In this document: positions 36,474 to 47,868 of the stretch, piece by piece | How the letters are laid out: each line of letters opens with the position of its first letter | Numbering within the stretch: position 1 is the first letter of the stretch | Assembly: GCA_028456385.1 (NCBI GenBank) | Contig: JALNQF010000106.1 | Coordinates: 1-64,000, forward strand | Reading direction: 5' to 3' | DNA from: Ophiosphaerella korrae | Lineage: Eukaryota; Ascomycota; Dothideomycetes; Pleosporales; Phaeosphaeriaceae | DNA: 64,000 nucleotides | Translations under genes and position numbers: made by a program | Notes under the pieces: model-generated | Databases searched by the model: none | Seen by the model: only the letters and a program-made list of their open reading frames with translations | Told to the model about the DNA's origin: nothing

Positions 36474-37214
36474 TTTCTTCTCTGCTCTGAGTACGGTCGC
36501 ACTCAGCAGGGTAGCGAGTTCAAAAGCAGTTTAAAACTGTCGATTTTGGAGACGTGTCGGCTGACCTTTGGATGAACGAAAAACTGCTGTTCAGATATAT
36601 AATGGCCTCGTAGCTGCTCGCTACGAATCCATTGTAATGTGTTGAAATGAAAAGAGGTGGCGTAAGGAACAGCGTTGGTAATGGTACTGGCGCAGACAAT
36701 TTGGGGCTGACTTAATAACAGAGCATTTGGTGCTGCCTGGGTCTGGATGGAAGGTGCAAAGTTTGAATGGAAGGCATGTTGTCGATGCGTTTGTGGAAAG
36801 CGTGACTACAAACAAACGCGTAGGGACGCGACAATAACAAATCGTCGTATCAAGTACAAACGCGACTAGGACATTATTTACTAAATCGATATTCATTTTG
36901 TGAAGTCACGAGGCACTGATGAAATGCTGCTGGGATATATGGACACTGGCGATGACAATAACAAAAGCACGAGGAAAGATGAATAAGACGAGGCATGACC
37001 TTATCCAGCTCTAGGATGTTTAAAGAGCTCAAGGAAGAGAGCTATTTATAGGCTTGGTAGCGCCCTGTCCTTCAGTGAGTTTGCAACCCATTTTCTCACG
37101 CAGCAAAAGCCTCCAAGATCTAGTATCCGCACAGATATAAGTCGTTTCCCAAAAGCAAACTCGTACCAATCATCAAATCATCCGAAACTCCCACAAGAAA
37201 AATACATTTTATGT
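36474..37214. other. Intergenic, promoter of the minus-strand gene
   Basis: Upstream region of the 451-aa gene and downstream region of the phosphotransferase gene. A 91-codon minus-strand frame at 36,621-36,896 has an ATG but no recognisable domain; I see nothing else that can be supported. Confidence 0.5.
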
Positions 37215-38294
37215 CTACCCAACACCCAAAAACCTCCTCAAACAAGCCACCTCCACCCCATCCTCCCTCTCACTCACAACCCTCTCCACCCTCCCCCCAT
37301 CCCACGCAAACCCAAACCACAACAACACACCCACATCCCTCATCGTCACCACACGCTCCCTACCCAGCCCCACCCTCCCCAACAAACACTCCCAAAAGAC
37401 ACCCCGCAGTGCCGCCGCGTTCTCGAAATAAACAAAATCCGGCGCCGCGTCCCGCGTCGCTGGCGCAACGTATCCAAGCAGGAATTCCAGCCCGTACAGA
37501 CAGACGCCAAATGGGAGGTACTCGGCCTCCGCCCAGTCGACTACGCCCGTGAGGGACCACGATGAAGCGGATACGAGTATGTTGGAGGGGATCAAGTCGC
37601 CGTGCGTGAGCACGACAGGGTAGTTGTCGTCACCATCGTCGTCGTGCAGAGCCCTTACGCGCGCCAAAGTGCTCCTGGCGAAATGCCGCAAGGCGGTGGT
37701 GGGGAGGTTGTTGGCGAGTTTTTCAAGGCGCTGGATTAGGGTTGAGCCGATTTTGCCGGATAGAGGGGGTGCGGTGGGTTCCATGGGGGAGTCTGCGCGG
37801 TGGGATCGGGGGGTGCGGTGAAGGGTGCTTGCGATGAAGGAGGCGAAGCTGGTGATGAGGGTGGTGTGCTTTTCTAGAGAAGTTAGGGTGAGGGCTGGGG
37901 TTTGGGGGAGGAGGCGGGATAGTGGTGTGCCGGGCATTTTCTCCATTTCGTAGGCATGGATTTGGCGGGGGAGGTTGAGGGGTATGTGGCGGATGTTGGG
38001 GGCGAGGGAGGGATGGAGAAGGTTGGCGGCGTGAACGATGTCGAGACCAAGGGCATGTTTAATGGGCCGAAGTTGGATGATTAGTGATGCTTTTTGATTG
38101 TGGAACTCGTGATCATGTTCATCTTTTAGAGAAATGCTGAGAGGAGAGACGATCAAAGTGCAGCTGCAATAGCCCTGTTCCCCGAATTCCTGCAGTTGGT
38201 AACCGATGTATCTTTCTCGTAAAGCATCTAAGCATTGCCACCCATCCTCTTCTTTTAGTCCTATGCGCTCCCAAACACTTGATCGCAGCTCCAT
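37215..38294 (-). CDS. Aminoglycoside phosphotransferase (APH)-like kinase
   Basis: A 359-aa, single-exon protein with the kinase-fold small-molecule phosphotransferase signature: the catalytic loop HGDLIPSN (His231, Asp233, Asn238) followed by the metal-binding GVVDWAEAE (Asp253) and LPFG. An N-lobe with YEMEKMPGTPLSRLL (about 115-129) stands where the hinge region lies in this family. Known: fungal genomes carry many APH/choline-kinase-like proteins, most of unknown substrate; this does not imply antibiotic resistance. The plus-strand complement of the C-terminal half is strongly C-rich and gives spurious proline-rich frames. No transmembrane or signal segment is seen, so it is probably cytosolic. 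Start ATG at 38,294 reads MELRSSVWER. Confidence 0.85.
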   Translation of the reverse strand: MELRSSVWERIGLKEEDGWQCLDALRERYIGYQLQEFGEQGYCSCTLIVSPLSISLKDEHDHEFHNQKASLIIQLRPIKHALGLDIVHAANLLHPSLAPNIRHIPLNLPRQIHAYEMEKMPGTPLSRLLPQTPALTLTSLEKHTTLITSFASFIASTLHRTPRSHRADSPMEPTAPPLSGKIGSTLIQRLEKLANNLPTTALRHFARSTLARVRALHDDDGDDNYPVVLTHGDLIPSNILVSASSWSLTGVVDWAEAEYLPFGVCLYGLEFLLGYVAPATRDAAPDFVYFENAAALRGVFWECLLGRVGLGRERVVTMRDVGVLLWFGFAWDGGRVERVVSEREDGVEVACLRRFLGVG

Positions 38295-38969
38295 CGCCGT
38301 TTAGAACTCGAACAGCCGCGCTTCCGGATGTAAACCAATAAATGCTTTTTTTTTTTCGCTACATCATGCAACTGTTGCAGTTTGACTTGCTGTAATGAAG
38401 GGACTATTTTGGGGCGAGTGCATAGAATTCTCTTGGGTTTTGTGAAAAGGCTTTTTTCCGAATTTCTGACATGGCGATGGATGATTGATAGGTGTAAGCA
38501 AATTCATGTCATGTGGACATTATTAAAGGTCTAATTAGTCTTCATCGAACCGCCACCTAATCAACGTGGTGTGTCGCGCTCAACACCAATTCGCCAAAAG
38601 CCGCACGTGTCTGCATGCAAAGTCAGCCCCGACTCGAGGCGTGGGGGCAAATCACACCAAATCACACCAAATCACAGAGCGTACGTCACCCATCACCACA
38701 ACACACCAAGCAACAAAATAACGGGCAAAGTAATATTAATCCCTATTCTACATGGCAATTACATGCCATACTCGTCCTCAGGACGGTGTTTCCAACAGAA
38801 GAAGAAAATGCATGTTCAAAAACCCCCAGGCTCGAATCTTCACTTAAGCCAGCTCAGTCATCAGAAGAATGGTATCACAAGTTTAATTTTCCGTTTCCCT
38901 CTTTCCTTCCAGTCCGTCTACCCACTGGCAATAATAGTTATAGCGACACAAAAGAGCACAATGGTACTA
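38295..38969. other. Intergenic region
   Basis: Contains a T13 run near 38,347-38,359 and a short direct repeat of CAAATCACAC (three copies, about 38,648-38,676). Plus-strand frames at 38,571-39,031 show no recognisable protein and overlap the 3' end of the cupredoxin gene. Confidence 0.5.
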
Positions 38970-39860
38970 TTACAACACGGCGAAAACGGCGATGGCGGCT
39001 GCGCCCAGGCCGAAGAATGATTGGCTGCTGAGGACGGGGGCGACGTTGGCGCTAGCTTGAGCAGGGCTGGAGCCGGATGGCGATTGGGGAGTGTTGCCAC
39101 CGGTGGTACCAGAGGGGTTGTTGCCGCCGGGGCCATTGGGGGTGTTTCCTGTGCTACCAGAGCCGGCTGCTTGGCCAGGACTCAGGTTCTCGGTTGCTTG
39201 AGCGGCAAGAGCTACGAAGGATTGCATCGTGCGGTTACCAGATTCAGGACTGTGAAGCGTATTAGTATGTGACGAGGGTAGAGCTAGGCGGTTAAACATA
39301 CGCGTTGATGGCGCCAACCATACCGGCCTGGCAATGACGGCCCTGCGAGCAGTAAAACCACATTGGCTTTGAGTCCTTGACCATGATTGTGTAGGTCAAG
39401 ACGTTGGAAGTAGCGCCGAAAGAAGCATTGGTAGGCATGAAGCCAGAGAAGAAAGCATCTGTCTTGTTGGGCATCATGTTCTGAATGGGAGTGCACGGGT
39501 TGTCGAAGGTAGACTGAGCGACAGAGTGGTTCTACGGTAATTGTTAGTGCTCGATAGCTACGCACTGGAGCTTTGCGTTCTTACCTTTGGGTGAAATTGG
39601 AACTGGACCATGTCTCCAGGCGCAGCCTTGATGCTGGCTGGGTAGAAGGCAAGGGAACCGTTGGGTCCACCAACTTGCACGATATGTGTGTTGACCATTC
39701 CCGCTGGTGTGCTTGCTCCAGTCGACGGCGTTCCTGTTGACAAGCTCCCTCTCGCGGATGAGGTCCTTGCCAAACGAGATTCTGACGCTACGATGCGATC
39801 GGATTGTGCCACCACCAGACCCATCAGGGCAGCTACGATAACTGATCTTGAGAAATACAT
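38970..39860 (-). CDS. Secreted GPI-anchored, serine-rich cupredoxin
   Basis: Three exons, 39,585-39,860, 39,302-39,531 and 38,970-39,249, with GTAAGA/GTAG and GTATGT/CACAG splice sites; the product is 261 aa. Residues 1-18 (MYFSRSVIVAALMGLVVA) form a signal peptide. A Ser/Thr-rich linker (about 27-55) precedes a cupredoxin domain (about 55-168) with a complete type-1 copper ligand set: His94 (NHSVAQ), Cys153, His158 and Met163 (YCSQGRHCQAGM). A Gly/Ser/Asn-rich tail and a C-terminal hydrophobic stretch (FFGLGAAAIAVFAVL) indicate GPI anchoring. Known relatives are fungal extracellular serine-rich proteins, often expressed during development or plant contact; the function is not settled. Copper binding is predicted from the ligands only. 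Confidence 0.9.
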
Positions 39861-41056
39861 TTTGGTTGCTGTGTTGGTTTTGTTGGAAATACGACCGATT
39901 GAATTAAGAGTAAGTCGACGAGAGAATGGATATAGGCGACTCGCGCTCTAAGATGTTAAGCTGGGCTAGCCAGATATTACGAAGGTAAAAGACCGTAGTG
40001 GTAAGTGAAGGAAAAGAGAAAATGAAATGCAACAGCAAGTCGGAAGCAGAAGCAGATAGGGAATGGAAATGTGCGCCTGAGACGAGGCTATAGGGCATCT
40101 TAAGGCATAAACAGTCACCTCGGATCAGAAGGTCCTTGCGTTTTGCCCAGGTGACAGGATTGCGGTTAGTCGCATTTCCGACACATGGAGAGCGTTCTGT
40201 GACGGCTTGGGTGCTGGGTGTGCTTCAGCCTCCTCTTCGCTTGCTGCCCCTTGGCAAATGAGGCTCAACGCACGCATTGAGAAGGATGCCGGCAGGCGAA
40301 CAATTCAGTTGAAAAGTGGCAAGATATTAGGTTCGTTATATTGGCAAAATAGAATAAAAGGCGATTCTGCAACAATCTAAGATGTTGGAGTTGGCCATGT
40401 TGTGCGAGGGTGGAAAAGGTAGGAATTCGTAGTTCAGACAGGGTTCAGAGCGGATGTTGGGGTTGCGAAGCAGTCCCTGTTCCGTCTGTGTTTGAGCATG
40501 CTTCAGGCCGCTTCTGCCCGACCACGCACCGGAATCCACCAAACCGTTCAAGGAACGTCCACGGAAACAGAGTTTGCGAAATTGAGAGCTCTTGGTTGTC
40601 GCGGGTTTTCATGCCGCGCAAATGTGAATTGTTTGATCTTCCTCTTAGGATGAAGACACTGTTCTCTCAGCACGCTAAAAGCCAAGGAAATGACTTGGGA
40701 GCAGTATTTCAGTACCAGGCCGTGAAACTCGACTCGCATTTCGAGTAGCATCGTGGCTGAATCTGTGTGCTCAAGACCGGAAAGTCCACGCCTGCCAGAA
40801 ACACTGAAACATGCATTCGTTCGGAAAATTTGAATCTCCATCCATCTATTCGTCGCGCATCATGGACAAGACGCGTTGACGTTCTAATGATAGCTGACGG
40901 CGGCAAGGTCACCACGCTGCACCGAAACGTTTCGTTGCGACTGTTCGCAGGCCACTTCCACTGGCCTTGGGCTGCAGACAAATTTGACGCGTAGTGTCTG
41001 ATGTGACGCGTTTTTCTGCCAGATTACTGAGCAGGAGGGCGGCGCAAGTTTGTGGC
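39861..41056. other. Intergenic region, no gene recognised
   Basis: About 1.2 kb between the start of the cupredoxin gene and the end of the CENP-X gene. Several frames of 60-112 codons exist on both strands between 40,336 and 40,994, but they overlap one another and show no domain. It probably includes the cupredoxin promoter. Confidence 0.5.
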
Positions 41057-41584
41057 TCAAAAGTCCAATACCAGCTGAGGCGCCAATTTTTCTAGATCCT
41101 CTACTTGTAAGAAGCCGTCTGATAGAGAACCAGCCTTGACGCTCAGCTCCCGCTCATGCTTCGCCCTGGCAAATGCTTCGCGCACAAAAATCTCAGTATA
41201 CTTTGCGACCAAGTCCATGGCGCCTTTTTGTATTTGCGTGTTTGGATCCTCAAAGTTCTCATATAGGAGGCGAGTGAGTAGCGGGCCAGGCACAGGGTCT
41301 GGTGTCGCAGAGACTGCAGGCAATCTGGTCTTGCGAGCACTTGAGGGTGCATCTTCCATTATGTCGTCATCGTCGTTGTCATGATCATGGTCGCGATCCT
41401 CGTCCTCTTCGTCAGACGAGATGATCTCAGGGCGCGCTGCACTGGCAGCGGTTGTCTTGGCAGGGCCAGGTTGGGCGCGTTTTGCCCCTGTTGAGCCTTT
41501 TGTGGCAGCCTGGACTGGTCGTGGTGGGTCGAACTGAGGCCCCTTCCGACGTGCAGCACCTGCTTTAGGATTCTTGGGGGGCAT
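41057..41584 (-). CDS. MHF2: CENP-X / Mhf2 histone-fold protein
   Basis: A 175-aa protein. The C-terminal part (about 98-175) matches the CENP-X histone fold: LLTRLLYENFEDPNTQIQKG, AMDLVAKYTEIFVREAFARA and the terminal LEKLAPQLVLDF are typical. Known role: it pairs with CENP-S (Mhf1) to form the MHF complex, which binds DNA with FANCM-type helicases in fork repair and takes part in the constitutive centromere network. The N-terminal half is fungal-specific and disordered: basic, Ala/Pro-rich, then an acidic stretch (about 55-75, DEEDEDRDHDHDNDDDD), making it longer than the core protein of about 80 aa. The start MPPKNPKAG is the only ATG at the right place; a single exon is sufficient. Upstream sequence continues on the minus strand without a gene. 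Confidence 0.88.
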   Translation of the reverse strand: MPPKNPKAGAARRKGPQFDPPRPVQAATKGSTGAKRAQPGPAKTTAASAARPEIISSDEEDEDRDHDHDNDDDDIMEDAPSSARKTRLPAVSATPDPVPGPLLTRLLYENFEDPNTQIQKGAMDLVAKYTEIFVREAFARAKHERELSVKAGSLSDGFLQVEDLEKLAPQLVLDF

Positions 41585-44049
41585 TGCGAGGAGTGGTTGG
41601 ACTTGAGTGGACTTGAAGTTAGGTAAGTGGGTGAGTGTGCAAGTGTGGAGGTGGAGGCGGGGGGAACGCGTTGGTCTAGCTGGGTAGTTCGTCGCGCCAT
41701 CATCACATCATCCATGGATCTTGAGAATGTCGCGCCCTCACATGACCAAGTGATGCCCACCGCAAGCATACTCTGAAGTGGAGACCCTTGAGAACAACCA
41801 CGAGCCTACCCTGCAGCAAGCTAGTAAATGCAGACGTGTGCGGTCTTTATCTTGCTCGATGCATTAGATTCGGTCCCAAGCGGAGGCTTTGGCCGCCAGC
41901 AGTCAATAACCCTCTGCCGAACCAAACTTTTACAAAATTCGACTCAACTTGAAATTACATTGTTCCTATTGGCTCGCATTCCGTAAAAGAGGGGTCATGC
42001 AGTAATGATTTGTTGGCAGATGCGCCCTCTTTGGTTCACTGTATGGTCTGGACTATGTCATGCAAAGACGGCAGTAGATAGGCGATAGCTACACCTACTT
42101 TGGGATTACGTCTATGCATCTATGATCTTCTCACATAAGCAAGTGGGCATCTTGATTGGTGTACCAGACGGAGAGCAAATGCATGCGGCCATGGACATAT
42201 CAGCTCCCACCTAACTACGCGCGGATGACAAGCAAGCCGTGTGAGAGACAAGGAAGTATTGTGCGCTAGGAAGGTTGCTGCTGAACGCGCAATATCATTC
42301 ACTATGAGGCATTACTTCCTTTGTCGTGAGTTGTTGAAGTGGGACGGGGCGGTAGGGTACCGAACAGCAGCGGGTAGTACCTGATGAGCTAGTAATGAGG
42401 AAAGAAATTATTAAGGACGATGGCGTTAAGGAAAAAGTATTGTGGAAAGAGAATATTGTGTAAAGGTAGTATTCTGGAAAGAGGCCGGCGGTAGTAGAGA
42501 AAAGGGGTTGGCGGAGCGGCATGATCTGGACATATGCCATGAAGGCGACGTTGGGGCAGTCTCACAAACATGCAGCGCAGCCGATGGTTCAAACGGCTGT
42601 TTGCGGTAGTGGCGCAGATAGGCGACACAATGTACCCTGTGGGGCTGCACGGTGTAATGTCACACAGGCGATCCACAGTTCTAAAGGGTTCTGACATGCA
42701 TGCAGCGACATTGCTCCTGGGTAATACAAACAAAGGATTCTTGCAGGAGCGATATTGGAAGGTAGATTGAGGGCTGCAGCATGTCATTGCTGTTTGGTGT
42801 GTGCGAATTGCGGTGCCTAAGAGCTGAGCCAGTGTCGACGAAGAGGCACCCGACCTCGGAATCGGCAGCAGGAAATGAAGGACGGCCAGCGGGTAAATGT
42901 GAAGCTGGATGCTTGAGGGTCGGGAGGACGAGATGGATCATGGTGTGGTTGAGATGGGCGCCATTCCAATGCCCGAGTCGAGGCCGTGGGCGGCAGACTA
43001 GTACCTGCATCAGACGTGGATAGGTACATGTGCTAGACAGACGACTAGATACGAGCTGATGGATGACAGTGGGCGAACCAGAAGAAGGAGGAGGAAGGAG
43101 GAGGCTCGGCGTTGCTTCTGCTTGTGTGTCCAACTCGGCAGCTTGGCCGGGGAAGGACGGTTCAATAATGTGGATTCACGTGCAACGGTCAACGGGTATC
43201 TGGATCCTGGCGCATCTGGTCAGGCTGGTCAGGTGGGTTGCACGGGACGCAGCAGTACGAGCCTGGTGGTGGGAGCAGCAGGCCTCTGGCAGTCTCCAAG
43301 CGCAGCGCAGGGTACGGAGCACTAGGCGCGAAGAGCAACGGCGCATCCGACTCTCCAAGCAGAGCCGGGTGCAGCGTCGAGTGCTGACGGCGATGCAGCT
43401 TGTGTGGGTAGACCAGGTGCCTCCAAGCGGCTACCGTGGTTTGCCCACCCCAGGTCCCGTCCTGCAGATGCATCCTGTCAAAGCCCACCACTCCCGATTA
43501 GGGCCCACCCTGGTCCAAGAGTGTCTCGACGGTGTCGTGCAAACACTCGACTAGTAGACCTGGCCGCTTGCGGATGTTGGCCATCGCCAGTGTGCCACTA
43601 ATTGCACATGTGCCTGGACGCTGCCAGCCGCCACTACCTGTCCTTTTTTATTCATATGCTGCTGTTCCGGCTGCATTTGTGCTGCATCCGGACAGCTGCA
43701 CACTGCACACTGCACTCGCTCTTAATCAGTGTCTGTCCATCGTTTCTGTTTTCTATTCCCTATCTCTGCCCCCACCAGCCTCTGATACACATCCTCTCAG
43801 GCGCACACACACACCAACGCCCAGAGATAAAGCGTGCTGCACTGGGATCCGCGCTCCTGCGCCTGCGCCTGCTCCTGCTCCTGCTCCTGTCTGGCCCGTT
43901 ACACAGACCATAGGCTTCTTATCTCCCCAGTCCAGTCCTCTTCAGTCCAGGATTGTCGTGAGGAATTCGCGGCTCCCCTCACACGCCAAACAAATATCTG
44001 CTCTCCAACTCCGACGTCACGTTCTCTTATATTCTTCGTGACCCTCACC
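41585..44049. other. Long intergenic region upstream of the MIF-like gene
   Basis: About 2.5 kb with many overlapping frames of 60-170 codons on both strands, none recognisable. From about 43,640 it is pyrimidine-rich with CTGCTCCTG-type short repeats (43,858-43,890), typical of a fungal 5' leader and promoter. It is long for this gene density; an unrecognised small or non-coding gene cannot be excluded. Confidence 0.45.
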
Positions 44050-45257
44050 ATGCCTCACTCTACTAATAACTCCACCTCGACCCAAAACACCAAAATGTCT
44101 CGCCCCTCGTCTGCCTCGACCAATTCTGGCAGCACGCCCTGCCCCAAGACTGTTGGCACCACATTGCTCGCCCCCGAAGCGGCCAACGGCCCAACCTCAC
44201 CGTCGCCCTCGCAGTTCTCCTTTGCTTCCTCCCCCAAGTCGGTGCTCGACTCGGACCAAACTGCCAGTGACAACAAAAGGCACACCCGCAACCTCACTAA
44301 AGGCACTACCGACGATGCCCTAGGCGAGATGCGCCCCATCATCTCGCGCTCACGTGCCCAGTTCTACGAGGACTCCTTCTCCTACAAAGACGGTTTTGGG
44401 TCATCTGCTCGCGACCGCGTCATTAAAGATGCTCCCATTGTGGCGGAACTCCGCACCAACGTAATTGTACAGCGTCCAATTTATATGCTCCACTCTTAGT
44501 CCGACGTGCTAACCCAACACAGATCAAGGATGAGTACACACTGGTCACCGACCTTTCCCACCATCTCTCCACGCGATATCAACGGCCCGAAACGTCCATC
44601 ATGATCACCGTTAACCACTCAGCCTGTCTTTTGCTTGGCGGCTCCTTCGAGCCCACTTACGTCCTCGTAATAAACGCTCTGCCAGTCCAAGTCCAACCCA
44701 CTACCAACAAGCGCAATGCTGCCCTAATTCAACAATTCATGTGCGAGTCCATTGGCGTCTCCTCGGACAGGGGCATCATCAAATTCGTCGCCATTCCGGA
44801 AGAAAACCTTGCAGTGAACGGCGTGACCATCCAAGGCGAGATTGAGAAGCTCGAGCGCCAACATGCCGAGGAGACGGGCACTGGCATGAAGCGAGCCATC
44901 ACCCGCAATTCGCGCAAATCTTCCGTCTTCAAATCCAAGAGTAGCGTCCAGCTCTCTCGCAATCCTTCTATGGCTAACCCTAGTGGAAGACCAGGCTTCT
45001 CCCCTTCGATTCCTAGCGATGGACCAATCGACTCTGCTGTAGCTGTCGATGAAAAGGGCATCGTTCAACAACTTACTAATAAAATTGCCGGTCGTAAGAA
45101 CTCAACGCCTGCCCTCTCCAACTTCGGCAAGAGGCCTAGCACGAGCGCGCATCCCGCTCCACCCCCCATCCCCAAGGACGGCCTTCCAGCTCCATTAATC
45201 GGAAAACGCAAGAGCCTCCTCAATGTCTTCCGCAAGTCATCCAAAGTATCCGTATAA
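44050..45257 (+). CDS. MIF-like tautomerase domain protein with long N-terminal extension
   Basis: Two exons, 44,050-44,466 and 44,523-45,257, around a 56-bp intron with a CTAAC branch site (about 44,509) and CACAG acceptor; 383 aa. Residues about 128-250 match the macrophage migration inhibitory factor fold: TNVIIKDEYTLVTDLSHHLS, ETSIMITVNHSACLLLGGSFEP, then RNAALIQQFMCESIGVSSDRG. Known MIF-type tautomerases use the amino-terminal proline freed after Met removal; here the equivalent proline is Pro129, buried behind a Ser/Thr-rich disordered extension, so classic catalysis would require processing. The C-terminal 130 residues are basic, Ser-rich and disordered (RNSRKSSVFKSKSSVQLS) and look like phosphorylation targets. 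The start ATG lies in CTCACCATGCC. The function in fungi is unknown. Confidence 0.88.
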
Positions 45258-47868
45258 TTATCAGGGTCCAGCGATACGCAATGTGGAGGTGCACCGCATG
45301 AGCAATTTCATTGGTGCCTACGTAGCATACTAAAACCACGAAACACCTGGTCAGAACGCCACAACCTTAGCTTGTGCGGGGCGCTCTTGACCATGAGGCC
45401 GATACATTTGCGTCCTTAATTTTCTCTCGAGGCATATTTCGGGTCGGCTATAGGGTACGGGCATTTGCAGGCGTTCGGCATGAACAGATGACAGGGTGGA
45501 ACAAGTTACCCAGCACTATACCCTTCTTCAGTATTTCATTTGTAAAGGACATACGGCATCACTGCTTCGCCATGGTAGATACATACAAAGAAACAGTATC
45601 AATAATGACACATCAAACGTTCCAATCTTCGCGGCAATCGCGCCGCAGTCCAGACACTTTTGCAAACCTCCAAGCCTTCGCTTGTTCCCTCGTCAGCATC
45701 CATGCCTCACCATCCAGCCCACTTCCTCGTTCAAGCCCGATGGCGTTTTCTGACTCTGCAAAGTTGGCGCTGAGTCGGGCCTGTATTACGCACACCAACA
45801 CCACCATGACCACACGTAGACAGGCTGGAAAAGCCTACAGCACTCTGGCCTTGACACCAAACCCTGACAGCCAAAGAATGCATTAGCGCACGCCGCGCTT
45901 CAGCCCTCCACAAACATAGGGCAATCAAGTGTTTGCCCTCTGCATCACATGAGCATCTAGATGCGCCTGCGGCAGCCCTAGCACAGCGGGAGAGCGACAC
46001 AAGTCGACCGATTGATTGGGAGCACGATAAGGCTAGAACTGCGAAGCGAATTTTCGAAAAATTCAACAATCAAATTTCTAGATTGTACGTTGAGAAAGTA
46101 TGTGTTGTTGTATCACCCTTCTATCTGACAGTCGGTTGTACCAACCCCGACCACATTCCCACCCTAACCCCAGCCGGGAAGCGTGGCATTGTCGCAAATC
46201 CAATGCGCTGAGTCAATCTGGGATTCTCATGGCGCGACACGGGCAAATGCATGCCTATCCAGTCCTAGCAAACACGCCCTTCTGCAACAAGCTGCACAGG
46301 CATGCTATCTCGGACATGCGTAATAAGTCATCAGCGCGCATGCCAAGTCCGAGAAACGGGCTGGGGACTGTGAATTCTTGTGATAAGGAGCGCGCTGCGT
46401 TTTGTTTCTCACGCCATGTGCACAACACAATAATCTCTAAGAATAGGAGACAAATAAGTATTAGGGATAATCTAATAACTATAAAAGAAGAGACCCTATA
46501 ATCCTTAACGCTAACAAAGATAGAAAGAAAAGCATTGCTGGTGCAAACATCAACGGACGGGCGCGCCCCGGTCAGCTCTGCAGCCTCCGTCGCAGATTCA
46601 TAGATTGCGCGCAATCACGGCAATTTTGACACCCACCCGATTTGTCGTTCCCAGCTGAGCGGGCCACAGGATACATGTGAGAACCCAGGCTAGACTTCCA
46701 CCGACCCTCAGTTCTCCCAAAGTGTCCTGTGCAACATGTAAAAAGGAAACCCACCAATCAACCACGGCGCGCCTTCACAACAGTTTCTAGTTGGAGGGAG
46801 GGGGGGGGGGGGTTGAGCGTCGCGCGCTGGGGCTTCGCTTTCCGTTTATTCGCTTGGGTAATGATGTGCAGGCCTGGCGATGGGACGATTGGGGCTTTGT
46901 CTATGCGTTTTGCACTAAGCGGCAAAACAGAGGCGAGGAGGGCACAGACAGAGCAGCGCTAAGCCCAGGCGGCTGAATATCACGGCGGGTCCAGTCGAGC
47001 AGTTGGTCTATTGGTCTATTGGCCTATTGGCCTATTGGTGTTGGCACGTTGTTGGAGGCGGTGAGCGCAGACGAGGAGAATGGTGCTTGTTTTTCTTGGT
47101 TGTGGGTTTGTGGGTGCTGACGGGCAGGCCGCGAGCATCTGGTGATCAACTGACGTAGGCGGCTCGGTGGGGTACATATCTTTCGCGCGTGCGCACCCCG
47201 CGTTGGCGAGTAAGGGTCATGCCCTGAGCCACTACCAATATATCTGGTCACGAGCCCCGCGTGATGAGCAAAGGCTAAGTAATTGATTTTTATTTATTCA
47301 GTCAGGTGTGGCTTCACCGCTTTGGTGGACACCACTTGTGTGTGGCAAGTGGGCTCTTCGGCTTGATGTGATGCACTCGGTGAAACTTGATCATGAATGC
47401 TATTCTTGGAGGATTGCTGGTTTCGTTGTATACGATGGTTGACTATGATTTATTGGGTGGTCTTATGCCTTCTCCAATCTGTGCGCATGCCGTAGACCTT
47501 CATCACATATTACAGCTATTGCTGATCTGGGAACAATTTCTCAGCTGTCTTCGCAAGGACATGTGGAACTGCAACCTGGAGCCTACAGTGTCCCTCGCCT
47601 CACAACTTCTTGATTTTTTCCTATCTCTCGGCTCTTGCTCTTTCCCTGCTTTTGGCTCAGGGTCCTTCTCTGCTCTCGACCTCTGAACACTTCTCCCCTC
47701 TCAACTTTTCACCTTCTCTTCTCTCAACTTTCAATTTCTTTCTCCATGAATATTCAACTTCTTCCCCCTCAACAATTTAATTTCCTCCCCTCTCAGCTTC
47801 TCAGCAGATCAGCTCCTCTATCAATTTATCAACGTCAATGCCAATGAGATCCGACAGCCTAAGTGACT
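45258..47868. other. Gene-poor interval with small repeats
   Basis: About 2.6 kb without a recognisable gene; frames on both strands overlap and lack domains. It includes a short AT-rich, CA/TG-poor patch at about 46,430-46,530 that resembles RIP-affected sequence, a G12 run at about 46,801-46,812, and four 8-bp spaced ATTGG motifs at 47,010-47,038. The segment 47,590-47,820 is CT-rich and precedes the convergent end of the 238-aa gene. Confidence 0.5.
47010..47038 (+). repeat. Four ATTGG (inverted CCAAT) motifs at 8-bp spacing
   Basis: ATTGG begins at 47,010, 47,018, 47,026 and 47,034, in a near-perfect 8-bp tandem unit (TATTGGYC). CCAAT boxes bind the HAP/CBC complex in fungi, but exact 8-bp spacing would prevent simultaneous binding, so this may be a plain short tandem repeat. 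Confidence 0.6.

Noticed and set aside
37211..37552. Proline/threonine-rich plus-strand frame
   Set aside because: It is the complement of the APH-like gene's 3' coding half, whose strong codon bias creates it.
42120..43554. Many overlapping frames of 60-160 codons on both strands
   Set aside because: No domain, mutual overlap, frequent non-ATG starts and no coherent exon structure.
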